Assembly: GCF_004295125.1 (NCBI RefSeq)
Contig: NZ_CP036170.1
Coordinates: 1,607,501 to 1,671,500, forward strand
Direction of reading: 5' to 3'
DNA: 64,000 nucleotides
Origin: [Clostridium] scindens ATCC 35704
GTDB taxonomy: Bacteria; Bacillota; Clostridia; Lachnospirales; Lachnospiraceae
The position numbers were made by a program, and so were the translations under genes. Shown in pieces: positions 16,885-25,233 of this stretch. Position 1 is the stretch's first letter, and each line of letters begins with the position of its first letter. Below the pieces are notes generated by a model. It made no database searches and was not told the origin of the DNA. It saw only the letters and a program-made list of their open reading frames with translations.

Positions 16885-16971
16885 GTGAATGTTGAAAAAA
16901 TCGTAAATAACATCGGCTCTTCGGCAAGAGATGTAGTCAGAGTGTTAAAAACAATTCAACAGAATATATAA
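16885..16971 (+). CDS. Possible 28-residue peptide gene
   Basis: GTG 16885 lies 9 bases after AGGAGG and the frame runs to TAA 16971, just before a strong terminator. The product begins MNVEKIVNNIGSSARDVVRV if GTG is read as Met. The same frame is open further upstream to 16762 without a comparable ribosome site. A good ribosome site plus a terminator is the only support. Confidence 0.3.
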   Translation: MNVEKIVNNIGSSARDVVRVLKTIQQNI

Positions 16972-17000
16972 GGTCACAGGAGACTGGTCTGAGTCGGGAA

Positions 17001-17042
17001 CACCTGCTACACTATGAAATGTAGTGCGGCAGGTGTTTTTTT
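17001..17042 (+). terminator. Intrinsic terminator before the sugar cluster
   Basis: CACCTGC (17001-17007) pairs with GCAGGTG (17029-17035), with an inner TACACTA/TGTAGTG extension, followed by seven T. It isolates the decayed patch from the deoC promoter. Confidence 0.85.
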
Positions 17043-17094
17043 GGAATGTCGTTATTGTATATAGCAATTTAAAAGTTTCATTTTTCTACAAATT

Positions 17095-17202
17095 CAAAAT
17101 GATAATATATGTTCAATACAGAATTAAGTACGATAAGTTTTAAAACAAAATGATAATATATGTTCAGAAAATGTTGACATATTAACAATAAAATGATAAA
17201 AT
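17095..17202 (+). promoter_or_regulatory. deoC-operon promoter with repeated operator-like sites
   Basis: TTGACA (17174-17179) and TAAAAT (17197-17202) are 17 bases apart, about 50 bases before the deoC start. A 21-bp sequence containing AAATGATAATATATG occurs identically at 17095-17115 and 17146-17166, 51 bases apart, and an imperfect third copy covers the -10 region (17188-17210). This spacing is about five helical turns. A DeoR-family regulator is encoded 2.3 kb downstream and is the natural candidate to bind here. Confidence 0.65.
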
Positions 17203-17249
17203 ATGAAACATAACAGAGGAAAAAAATAAACATAAAAAGGAGGGTAATT

Positions 17250-17945
17250 ATGTTAACGGTAAGAGAGTTTGCAAAACATTTTGATTTAGCACTATTAGCA
17301 CCAAATGTGCAGGAAGCAGCAGTAGTTGAGGCTTGTGCTACAGCAGCAAAGTATCAGGTGAATTCAGTAAATGTGAATTCATGCTGGATTGATGTGGCTC
17401 GCAGAGAGCTGGCAGGAACAGGTGTTGGACACAGTGCTGTTATTGGATTTCCATATGGTACAGCCATTTCAAAGGTAAAATACTTGGAAGTAGATGAGAT
17501 GTTAAATGCAGGTTGCTCCGCTTGTGATATGGTTATCAACGTTGGTGCACTGAAAGATGGAAATCTGAAACTGGTTGAAGATGAAGTAAAGACTTTTGCA
17601 GATGTGTGTAATGCAGCAAACTGTGACAGCAAACTGATCTTCGAAGTTGGATTCCTCAGTGATGAAGAGATCGCAACGCTGACAAAGATATGCTGTGCTC
17701 ATGACATTACATACGTAAAAACAGCAACAGGAACACAGGCATTCCCAGATATGAAACATGTTCAGATCATGAAAGAGAACCTGTCCGGCAACACTAAGAT
17801 TAAAGTATCTGGAGTTCCGAGAACATTTGCACTTCCGGCAACATTGTTCATGTTCGAACATATGGGAGTTAGCCTTTGCGGAACAAGAAGTGCAGGTATC
17901 CTGACTCAGCAGTATGAAGATTATCTGAAAACAATAGAGAAATAA
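17250..17945 (+). CDS. DeoC-like (class I deoxyribose-phosphate type) aldolase
   Basis: The 231-residue TIM-barrel protein belongs to the DeoC family. The Schiff-base lysine is K157 in TYVKTATG, and the second active-site segment GTRSAGI and the phosphate-binding IKVSGVPRTF are recognisable, though the usual VKASGGI reads VSGVP. It should cleave a phosphorylated sugar or deoxysugar to glyceraldehyde-3-phosphate and an aldehyde; the neighbours suggest a pentose-derived substrate rather than a nucleoside. ATG 17250 follows AAGGAGGG. A transaldolase-like gene follows after 14 bases. Gene symbol withheld because the substrate motif is altered. Confidence 0.85.
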   Translation: MLTVREFAKHFDLALLAPNVQEAAVVEACATAAKYQVNSVNVNSCWIDVARRELAGTGVGHSAVIGFPYGTAISKVKYLEVDEMLNAGCSACDMVINVGALKDGNLKLVEDEVKTFADVCNAANCDSKLIFEVGFLSDEEIATLTKICCAHDITYVKTATGTQAFPDMKHVQIMKENLSGNTKIKVSGVPRTFALPATLFMFEHMGVSLCGTRSAGILTQQYEDYLKTIEK

Positions 17946-17959
17946 GGAGGATGACAGCA

Positions 17960-19282
17960 ATGTATAACGTACATTATTTCCTGAATTCCCTTCTGGGTGA
18001 CAAAGTAAAATGCGTAGACGGTGATGAGAAATACATCAGCCGTGCGATTAATGAAGAACTGGATTTTGAAGAGTATAAGTTCTTATCCAACGAGGTAAAA
18101 TACATCGGTGTAACTCCTGAGTTTAAAAAGGTAATTGATCTTTTTAAGGTACCGGAAGGAGAGACACCTGCTGGATTCCGTGTAGAATACAACTTATCTG
18201 AAAACAAGCAGCTGATAATCGACTTAAAGAGAGATATCTCATATGGCAAGAATGGTATTAAGAGACCAACTCCATTCCTGTTTTCAGCAGATACGGCAAA
18301 TCCGTATGAAGTTGCTCCGATGAAGGATCTGATCGCTAACCTGACATGTAATCCGGGAATCATTTATGACCTCTTCATTAATAACCCGAAAGAGAATATT
18401 GGAAATAAATTTAAAAACCGTGATGAAGTAATGCAGGAAATCGGCAATATTCTTGGACCTGGATGTGATATCAGCGTTGAATTTAATGATCCGTTTGCTG
18501 ATATCAATCAGCTTCTGGAAGAGGCAGAACATTTTAAAGAGATGCTTTCAGAGTATCGTGTAGTAATTAAGGTTCCACATACAGGTGTTGTTAACAGAGA
18601 TAATGCACATTATCTGATTGAAGGCAACAAAAAGATGCCGGTTGCACACAATGCTGGAACAACAGAAGACTACTTCTACAGCCACAATCTTGCATTGAAG
18701 CTGAAAGAAAAAGGCTTCCGTGTTAACTATACACTGATGTTTGAACCATGGCAGACTGGCATGGCTTTGCAGGCTAAGCCCTACTTCATCAACAGTTTTA
18801 TCAATAAGAGAATGCTGACCAGTACTTATGTAAAGGGAATGCTTTCTGCATTTGATTCAACAAGAGATCTTCAGTTCCTGAAAAATCTTCGCAGTTACTT
18901 TGTTGACGTTGACTTCCTTCCGGAATCAGCAAAAGATGCTGATCTTGCAGAAGTTGAGAAGATTGCACGTGAAACACTGACTTACAGAGATTTTGATAAT
19001 GTAAGAGGATTTGATGGAATGGACGGTGTACGTCATAACCTTCGTATGCTGCGTGATAGCAATCTTGAAGATACGAGACTTATTATCTGTTCTATTGCAG
19101 GTACAAGAGAGTATCCGGAACTTGATAAGCTGCTTGTTGAAGATGAATTTAGAGATGTGCTTGATAAGATTGTAATCACAACAGAACCAATTTATTTTGC
19201 ACAGTATACTTCATCACCACAGATTATTACATATCAGCGCAGATTCCTGAATGCAGTTAACAATACTGCTGACAAGAGATAA
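17960..19282 (+). CDS. Divergent transaldolase-like protein
   Basis: This 440-residue protein is unusually long for a transaldolase, but its core fits: a lysine in VVIKVPHTG (K204) at the Schiff-base position, and NYTLMFEPWQTGMALQAKPY followed by FINSFINKRM, matching the family's TLIF...QA...A...I.PFI.R segment. The N-terminal 120 residues and the C-terminal 130 are extra to classical enzymes. It may transfer or split a dihydroxyacetone unit in pentose metabolism together with the DeoC-like aldolase. AAGGAGG lies directly against ATG 17951, so I start at ATG 17960 with a 9-base spacing. Confidence 0.65.
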   Translation: MYNVHYFLNSLLGDKVKCVDGDEKYISRAINEELDFEEYKFLSNEVKYIGVTPEFKKVIDLFKVPEGETPAGFRVEYNLSENKQLIIDLKRDISYGKNGIKRPTPFLFSADTANPYEVAPMKDLIANLTCNPGIIYDLFINNPKENIGNKFKNRDEVMQEIGNILGPGCDISVEFNDPFADINQLLEEAEHFKEMLSEYRVVIKVPHTGVVNRDNAHYLIEGNKKMPVAHNAGTTEDYFYSHNLALKLKEKGFRVNYTLMFEPWQTGMALQAKPYFINSFINKRMLTSTYVKGMLSAFDSTRDLQFLKNLRSYFVDVDFLPESAKDADLAEVEKIARETLTYRDFDNVRGFDGMDGVRHNLRMLRDSNLEDTRLIICSIAGTREYPELDKLLVEDEFRDVLDKIVITTEPIYFAQYTSSPQIITYQRRFLNAVNNTADKR

Positions 19283-19298
19283 AACAGCTGCAGATGAA

Positions 19299-19336
19299 CA
19301 TGTACGCCTTGTGTGTATTAAAGCGAGGCGTACATG
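19299..19336 (+). terminator. 11-bp hairpin after the transaldolase-like gene
   Basis: CATGTACGCCT (19299-19309) pairs perfectly with AGGCGTACATG (19326-19336) around a 16-base loop. No U-tract follows, so it may be a 3' stabiliser or weak terminator. Confidence 0.5.
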
Positions 19337-19407
19337 CATAAAGCGCAAATGGTAGGCGCAAATAGGATGTTTTGGCGGTTTTTTGGCAAATAATGGGAAT
19401 AATATCT

Positions 19408-19435
19408 TTGCAAAATCAATTTTTTGTGTGATAAT
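19408..19435 (+). promoter_or_regulatory. Probable promoter of the DeoR regulator gene
   Basis: TTGCAA (19408-19413) and GATAAT (19430-19435) are 16 bases apart, 56 bases before the regulator start. Confidence 0.5.
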
Positions 19436-19490
19436 GAAAAACGGTGTGAATTAAACCTGCTTTATCACATGAAAAGGAGATTAATAATCT

Positions 19491-20261
19491 ATGGATAAGA
19501 AGCAAAAAAGACGAAATGAATTGTTAAACCTGGTGAATTCAAAAGAAAGAATATCAATCAGGGAATTATCGGGAATTTGCAAGGTGTCTGAATTGACAAT
19601 CCGACGGGACATCCAGGAGTTAGAGCAGCAGGGGTTTGTACAGAACATCAGAGGAATCGTGTTTGCAAATGCAACGAAAAAAGAAAACAAAATCTATAAT
19701 TTGAATGATGCCAGTGCGGAAAATTACAGTACGAAAGACAAGATTGGTTTGTATGCGGCAGGGCTGATTGAAGACGGTGATATTGTCATCATTGACAATG
19801 GAACCACAACGGAAAGGCTTGCAGCGCATTTCCCGGAAGATATTAATGTAACGGTGTTATGCTATAACATTAATATTCTGAATCACTTATACGGGAAACC
19901 GAATATTTCACTCATTTTTGGCGGTGGTTACTTTCACCCGCAGACATTGATGTTTGAAAGCAGGGAGAGTCTGGAATTGATTCGAAGAACGAGAGCAAGA
20001 AAAGTATTTGTTTCCGCAGCAGGGATACATGACTCTCTGGGAGCTACATGTACCAGCACCTATGAAGTCGAAAGCAAGAGAGAAATACTGAAAGCAAGTA
20101 TGGAGAAAATACTTCTTGTTGACTCAAGTAAGTTTGGACAGGTTTATGAGAATTTTATATGCGAAATCACTGCATTTGATTTAATTATTACAGACAAAAA
20201 TCTATCGGATGAATGGATCCGAATCATTGAAAATGCCGGAATAAGGTATACATTGGTATAA
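19491..20261 (+). CDS. DeoR family transcriptional regulator
   Basis: The 256-residue protein has the DeoR layout. The N-terminal winged helix contains ISIRELSGICKVSELTIRRD (residues 21-40), the family's recognition helix, and the C-terminal DeoRC sugar-phosphate sensor domain contains DNGTTTERLA and the late SSKFGQ segment. Such regulators repress sugar operons and release DNA on binding a phosphorylated intermediate. Its gene lies inside the pentitol cluster, so repression of the deoC and downstream promoters is likely. The repeated sites at 17095-17202 are candidate operators. Confidence 0.92.
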   Translation: MDKKQKRRNELLNLVNSKERISIRELSGICKVSELTIRRDIQELEQQGFVQNIRGIVFANATKKENKIYNLNDASAENYSTKDKIGLYAAGLIEDGDIVIIDNGTTTERLAAHFPEDINVTVLCYNINILNHLYGKPNISLIFGGGYFHPQTLMFESRESLELIRRTRARKVFVSAAGIHDSLGATCTSTYEVESKREILKASMEKILLVDSSKFGQVYENFICEITAFDLIITDKNLSDEWIRIIENAGIRYTLV

Positions 20262-20280
20262 ATTATACAACAGTCTGTAA

Positions 20281-20310
20281 ATATTCAAATACATTCAAAT
20301 ATATTCTAAA
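20281..20310. repeat. Three tandem 10-bp AT-rich units
   Basis: ATATTCAAAT, ACATTCAAAT and ATATTCTAAA follow each other between the DeoR gene and the lipoprotein gene. One helical turn per unit suggests a phased binding site. Confidence 0.6.
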
Positions 20311-20379
20311 TAATCTTTTCTCTCCGTTCCGCTGTTAAATCAGTATGGATAATTGCTGATGTCGGGAAGAGGCGATAAT

Positions 20380-21345
20380 GTGAGGACTATATACAAGTAC
20401 ATGGGGTTATGTGCACTGCTGATATTGTCTGTTTGTCTGATAAGTGGATGTGGCAACAAGGATGCGGATGTTCTGGTCGTACTTGGCGGTCAGAATGCGC
20501 TGGATTATGATGATTCAGAGAAAGCAGCAAAACAGTGGGCAGAGGAAAAGAGTATTTCTATAGAGATTGTTGCACCCGAGATGTCGACGGTCTGGGAGCA
20601 GCAGAAAGTTCTTGAAGATTCAATCAGAAAAAATAAATGGGATCTTATCGTTGTGGAACCATTAGGTGATGACGAGTTGTATTCGGTTCTTGATTATGCA
20701 AAATCACAGGGCAGTGTGGTAGTTGCGATGCAGGGAGCAGAGGGACTGGAGGCGGACTATACGGTACAGCCGTGTGACTATCAGAAACTGGGTTCATCTA
20801 TGATGGACGTATTCGCCGGTTTGGTGGGACAATCCGGTGAATATGTGACGATTGTGCCAGCGAAAGATTCAGATATTGTAATGCAGGAAGAGACAGCCTG
20901 TGTCAATCAACAGAAAAATACTTATCTTCAGATGCTTCCGGCCTCCAGGCTTCAGGAGGGAGCAAGCATTCAGGATGCTTATGACATCACGGAGTCTCTA
21001 TATGGTACCTATGGTATGAGGGGTGCATTGTTTTTTTCATACAGTAATGGCCTGGGAATTTCTCAGTGGATACAGGATACAGGAAATGACATTGTAAGTG
21101 TAGGGGTAGGTACTCCGGATTTGATGAATACAGCCATTGAAGCGGGGACGGTAGATGCTCTGTTCTACTGGAACAGAGATAATCTTCTGAAAGTAACGCT
21201 TGAAGTGGGATATCGGGCGCTGGAAGGCAGTGTGAAAGAAGGCGACGAGGTTATTACAACCAGTATAGAAGGTTATAGAACCTTACGTTCTTCAGGAAGT
21301 GGAACATATTATGGAGATGATATATCTTCAGAAATATATGATTAA
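20380..21345 (+). CDS. Periplasmic-binding-protein-like sugar-sensing lipoprotein
   Basis: A lipoprotein signal (MGLCALLILSVCLISGC, lipobox LISG-C) precedes a type I periplasmic-binding domain of about 295 residues: VLVVLGGQNALDY, WDLIVVEPLGDDEL, then VVVAMQGAEG and IVSVGVGTPDLMNTAIEAGT, the usual ligand-contact strands. I choose GTG 20380, which has GGAAGAGG 7 bases upstream. It is not next to permease genes and is only distantly like the second sugar-binding lipoprotein at 26.8 kb, so it may feed another transporter or act as a sugar sensor. The SDR gene follows after 11 bases. Confidence 0.72.
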   Translation: MRTIYKYMGLCALLILSVCLISGCGNKDADVLVVLGGQNALDYDDSEKAAKQWAEEKSISIEIVAPEMSTVWEQQKVLEDSIRKNKWDLIVVEPLGDDELYSVLDYAKSQGSVVVAMQGAEGLEADYTVQPCDYQKLGSSMMDVFAGLVGQSGEYVTIVPAKDSDIVMQEETACVNQQKNTYLQMLPASRLQEGASIQDAYDITESLYGTYGMRGALFFSYSNGLGISQWIQDTGNDIVSVGVGTPDLMNTAIEAGTVDALFYWNRDNLLKVTLEVGYRALEGSVKEGDEVITTSIEGYRTLRSSGSGTYYGDDISSEIYD

Positions 21346-21356
21346 GGAGAGAAATA

Positions 21357-22139
21357 ATGATGCATGTATTAGATTTATTTAGATTGGACGGAAAGTTAGC
21401 AGTGATAACAGGAGCTGCACAGGGACTTGGAAGAGCGATGGCTGAGGCACTGGCGGATTGTGGCGCAGATATCGCGATTCTGGATCTGAATGTAGAAAAA
21501 GCTGCTGTGACTGCAGATGAAATTGCAGAACAGTATCAGGTGAAAGCAAAAGCTTACAAGGTAAATGTAGCCTCTGCGGAATTCTGCCAGGAAGCAGTAA
21601 AACAAGTACATGATGATTGGGGACATATTGATATTCTTCTGAATGACGCAGGAATCTGTATCAATGAGAATGCAGAAGATGTTCCGCTTGAACACTGGCA
21701 TAAGGTAATCGACATCAATATGAATGGCGTATGGTATATGTCTCAGGCAGTTGGAAAGATCATGATTGAGCAGAAAGGCGGAAATATTATCAATGTATCT
21801 TCCATGTCCGGTTTTATCGTAAATGATCCACAGGGACAGGTATCCTATAATACCTCCAAAGCCGGTGTTGCACATATGACAAAATCACTGGCAGCTGAGT
21901 GGGTAAAATACGGAATCAGGGTGAATTCAATTGCACCTGGATATATGGATACAGAACTGGTTCATAAAACTTATGTAGAGGATGGCGAGTGGGCAAGACG
22001 CTGGAATTCCATGACTCCGATGAAACGTCCGGGAAGGCCGGAGGAACTTGGACCGTTAGCCGTATATTTGGCAAGTGATGCATCTACATATATGACAGGC
22101 TCAGTAATCCTGATTGATGGCGGATATACTATTTGGTAG
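21357..22139 (+). CDS. Short-chain dehydrogenase (D-arabitol/sorbitol dehydrogenase-like)
   Basis: The 260-residue SDR has the NAD(P)-binding GAAQGLGRAM near residue 20, LLNDAGI (the NAG motif reads NDAG), catalytic Ser in NVSSMSG and the Y-x3-K pair in VSYNTSKAG. The C-terminal PGYMDTEL, TPMKRPGRPEEL and ILIDGGYTIW resemble fungal-type D-arabinitol dehydrogenases and ketose reductases. It probably interconverts a pentitol and ketopentose. Two ATGs in tandem (21357, 21360) can serve as start, behind AAGGAGAG. The ABC ATPase gene starts 19 bases after its stop. Confidence 0.88.
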   Translation: MMHVLDLFRLDGKLAVITGAAQGLGRAMAEALADCGADIAILDLNVEKAAVTADEIAEQYQVKAKAYKVNVASAEFCQEAVKQVHDDWGHIDILLNDAGICINENAEDVPLEHWHKVIDINMNGVWYMSQAVGKIMIEQKGGNIINVSSMSGFIVNDPQGQVSYNTSKAGVAHMTKSLAAEWVKYGIRVNSIAPGYMDTELVHKTYVEDGEWARRWNSMTPMKRPGRPEELGPLAVYLASDASTYMTGSVILIDGGYTIW

Positions 22140-22158
22140 AAGTAAAGGAACGTGTAAT

Positions 22159-23100
22159 ATGATTGAGCTTCAGAATGTTAGAAAATATTATGGCAATAAA
22201 CTTGCTTTAAATGATGTGTCTTTTCAGATAGAGGACGCAAGTATCATTGGTTTGCTGGGAAAAAATGGAGCAGGTAAAAGTACGCTCATGAATATTATGA
22301 CGGGATATTTGCCTGCTACGGCAGGAAATGTATGTGTTGATGGATTATCAATCGATGAAGCACCACAGGAAGTGAAGGGCAAGATCGGATACCTTCCGGA
22401 AAAACCACCTCTTTATGACACGATGTCAGTCAGGGGATTTCTGGAGTACGTTGCCAAACTAAAGAGGGTTTCTGGTAAAAATGCTGCTTCATCGATTGAT
22501 GACATAATAAAACGTACAGGCCTGGATGTTGTGGAAAATCGGCTGATTCGAAATCTGTCAAAAGGATATCAGCAGAGAGTAGGTATAGCACAGGCGATGG
22601 TTGGAGAACCGAAGATACTGATTCTGGATGAGCCTACGGTAGGCCTTGACCCGTCACAGGTAGTAGAGTTCCGGTCATTATTAAAGGAATATGCGAAAGA
22701 GCATGTGATCATCATCAGTTCACATATTCTGGCAGAGATTGCAGAGATATGTGATAGAATATTGATTCTGAATAAAGGAAGTCTGATCAAGGACTGTCGG
22801 ATGGAAGAATTAAATCATGCGGGCAGGAATCGTGTATTTGTAAGAGTCAAAGCTCAGAAAGATCGGTTTGAAGACATCATTTTAAAGGAAATAGCTGATT
22901 GCAGATATCAATACAAGGGCCAGGGAGAACCAGGCTGCAGTGACTGGGAGATTGGCTTTGATAAGGAGACGGGAGATATCAGAGAAGAAGTGTTCTATGC
23001 AGCGGTAGCGAATCATATAGAACTTCTTCAGATGATTCCGGTACAGGAGGAAATCGAGGATGTTTTCCTGAATCTTACATCGGCGGAGTATAGCAAGTAA
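22159..23100 (+). CDS. ABC-2-type transporter ATPase (GldA/CcmA-like)
   Basis: This 313-residue ATP-binding subunit has Walker A GKNGAGKST, signature LSKGYQQRVGIAQA and Walker B ILILDEPTVGLDP, followed by a switch His in SSHIL. It is the ATPase of an ABC-2 exporter of the Gld type. ATG 22159 (MIELQNVRKYYG) follows AAAGGAA; the longer frame from 22114 overlaps the SDR gene and lacks a ribosome site. It is the first of four genes with very short spacing that together form the Gld-like cassette. Confidence 0.9.
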   Translation: MIELQNVRKYYGNKLALNDVSFQIEDASIIGLLGKNGAGKSTLMNIMTGYLPATAGNVCVDGLSIDEAPQEVKGKIGYLPEKPPLYDTMSVRGFLEYVAKLKRVSGKNAASSIDDIIKRTGLDVVENRLIRNLSKGYQQRVGIAQAMVGEPKILILDEPTVGLDPSQVVEFRSLLKEYAKEHVIIISSHILAEIAEICDRILILNKGSLIKDCRMEELNHAGRNRVFVRVKAQKDRFEDIILKEIADCRYQYKGQGEPGCSDWEIGFDKETGDIREEVFYAAVANHIELLQMIPVQEEIEDVFLNLTSAEYSK

Positions 23101-23113
23101 TAGAGGATAAGAT

Positions 23114-23818
23114 ATGAGAGCGACTTTTGAACGTGAATTTCAGGAATATTTTAATACAATGCTGGGATATGTATTTGTTAGTGCATTTTTGTTTCTGGCG
23201 GGAGTGTTTTTTTCTGTCAATAACATTAATGAACTAAGTGCAGAATTTAATACGACACTCAATGACTGTATCTACGTATTTTTGCTGACTTCTCCCCTTT
23301 TGACAATGAAACTTCTGTCAGAAGAGAAGAAGATCAAGAGGGACCAGTTGCTGATGACAACGAAGACCTCGTTTTCGTTCGTTATTGTCGGCAAATTTCT
23401 GGCTGCTTTAAGTGTTTTTGCTGTTACACTGTGTTTCACTCTGATATATCCAATAATCTTATTGACTTATGGAACCATATCAGTACCACTTATTGTCAAT
23501 GGTTACGTAGGCTTTTTCTTCCTTGGCATGGCATTTATTGCAGTCGGAATGTTTGCATCTTCAATAACAGAAAGTCAGTTGACGGCAGCGATCTGTACTT
23601 ACGGCATTTTGTTGTTCCTACTCTGTCTGGATCTGATCATCTCAAAAATACATGTGGAAACTGTAACTTCATTTCTTCAGTGGTTTTCACTGTTTGAGAG
23701 ATTCAAGCCATATCAGTATGGAACCTTTGGAATTGCTTCTGTCATATATTATATTTCTTTTTCCGTTGTGTTTCTCAGCTTCAGCATTGCAGTTATGAAA
23801 TATAGGAGGGTGAAATAA
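23114..23818 (+). CDS. ABC-2-type permease (GldF-like)
   Basis: The 234-residue protein has six membrane helices and starts MRATFEREFQEYFNTMLGYV, with the cytoplasmic LLTMKLLSEEKKIKRDQLLM segment typical of GldF-type ABC-2 permeases. It pairs with the upstream ATPase and shares a base with the next gene (TAATG junction at 23815-23820), so expression is coupled. The transported substrate is unknown. Confidence 0.88.
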   Translation: MRATFEREFQEYFNTMLGYVFVSAFLFLAGVFFSVNNINELSAEFNTTLNDCIYVFLLTSPLLTMKLLSEEKKIKRDQLLMTTKTSFSFVIVGKFLAALSVFAVTLCFTLIYPIILLTYGTISVPLIVNGYVGFFFLGMAFIAVGMFASSITESQLTAAICTYGILLFLLCLDLIISKIHVETVTSFLQWFSLFERFKPYQYGTFGIASVIYYISFSVVFLSFSIAVMKYRRVK

Positions 23819-25233
23819 TGAAACAGAAAGACAGAAAGGGTTTTAAAAATGTAGTCCTCCTTGGTTTTGTAGTCCTCATAGTGATATGTGCAGTTGTAAT
23901 TACACTGGTAGCAGAGAAGATTGAGGATAAATTTAATCTTCGATGGGATGTAACAGACAGTCAGATCTATTCCATAGGAGATACAACAAAAGCACTTCTG
24001 AAAGATTTAGATAAGGATATTACGGTATATACCACATTTCAATCCGGACAGGAAGACCTGACGATTCGGGAAATATTAAAGCGTTACAAACAGGAAAGTG
24101 GTCATATAAAGACAGTGAACGTTGATCCTGTAGAAAAACCTTTTTTTTTACAGCAGTATGAGACGGATGGAGAGAGTATCGAAGCTTCATCTCTGATCAT
24201 ACAGGATAATAACAGTGAAGAATTCCGCGTGATCAACGGACAGGACTTATATGAATGGGAACTCAGTGAGGATCAGTTATATGCAACCGGTATGATTGCC
24301 GAACAGCGTATAACGGCTGCAATTGCTTCCATTCAGGGAGGAAGTCAGACGACAGCATACTTTGTTACAGGTCATGGAGAGATGAATGTAACGGAAGAAT
24401 ATTATCTGGCGGATACTCTGGAAAGTGACGGTTATAAAGTGGCGTCTTACGATCTGGTCTATAACAATGCAGCATTAACTGACAAGGATTGCCTGTTGTT
24501 CCTGTCACCGACTACAGATCTGACAGATGAAGAGTATCAGATTACAAAAGAATTTATAGATAACGGAGGCAGGGCGGTATATCTGATTAACCTGCTTGCC
24601 GGCGAACTGAAAAATTTTGGGAAATTATTTGAAGATTTTGGATTGATCTTAGAAGATGACCTGATTGTTGAAGCAGATAGTAAATATTATCTGAACAGTC
24701 AGATCATGATAAAGCCTGAGCTGAATGAAGAAAGTCCGGCGCTTCGATCTATTATCGAAGCTGATGCGGGAGTTGTTCTTCCAAGATGCAGGGGAATCTC
24801 AGTTGAAGATAAAGAAAACATTGAGTTAATCCCAATTGCATACAGTTCAGAGAGCAGCTATGGAAAAGTGAATCCATATACGGAAACTCTGGAAAAAGAG
24901 GAAGGCGATACGGCTGGACCGTTTTTGCTTGGCGTAACTGCGGAAAATTCTCAGACAGGTGCGAAAATGCTTTTGATGGGAAATAATGATTTTGTATCAA
25001 CGTTAGATAATGCAAAGCATGATGGAAATATTGCACTCTTTATGGATTCTGTAGCGTGGACTTCTGGAAAAGAAGAATCAGTAGTAATTCAGCCGAAAAC
25101 ACTGGTTTCGGCACCGCTGAATATAACAAGTACAGCAGCAAGCTACAGGCTGAAGGTTCTGGTGATCGCAGTAATTCCGATTCTGATATTGATATTTGGG
25201 TCGATTGTCTGGCGTAGGAGGCTTAGCCGATGA
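23818..25233 (+). CDS. GldG-like membrane-anchored auxiliary protein of the ABC-2 cassette
   Basis: The 471-residue protein has one N-terminal membrane helix (about 10-33), an extracytoplasmic part and a C-terminal helix near residues 445-465 ending in WRRRLSR. The outer part includes YSIGDTTKALLKDLDKDITV and AYFVTGHGEMN, as in the GldG/ABC_transp_aux family (PF09822-like). Such proteins accompany GldA/GldF ATPase-permease pairs. In Flavobacterium, GldG is needed for gliding; in Firmicutes the role is unknown. It overlaps the next gene by 4 bases (ATGA). Confidence 0.85.
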   Translation: MKQKDRKGFKNVVLLGFVVLIVICAVVITLVAEKIEDKFNLRWDVTDSQIYSIGDTTKALLKDLDKDITVYTTFQSGQEDLTIREILKRYKQESGHIKTVNVDPVEKPFFLQQYETDGESIEASSLIIQDNNSEEFRVINGQDLYEWELSEDQLYATGMIAEQRITAAIASIQGGSQTTAYFVTGHGEMNVTEEYYLADTLESDGYKVASYDLVYNNAALTDKDCLLFLSPTTDLTDEEYQITKEFIDNGGRAVYLINLLAGELKNFGKLFEDFGLILEDDLIVEADSKYYLNSQIMIKPELNEESPALRSIIEADAGVVLPRCRGISVEDKENIELIPIAYSSESSYGKVNPYTETLEKEEGDTAGPFLLGVTAENSQTGAKMLLMGNNDFVSTLDNAKHDGNIALFMDSVAWTSGKEESVVIQPKTLVSAPLNITSTAASYRLKVLVIAVIPILILIFGSIVWRRRLSR

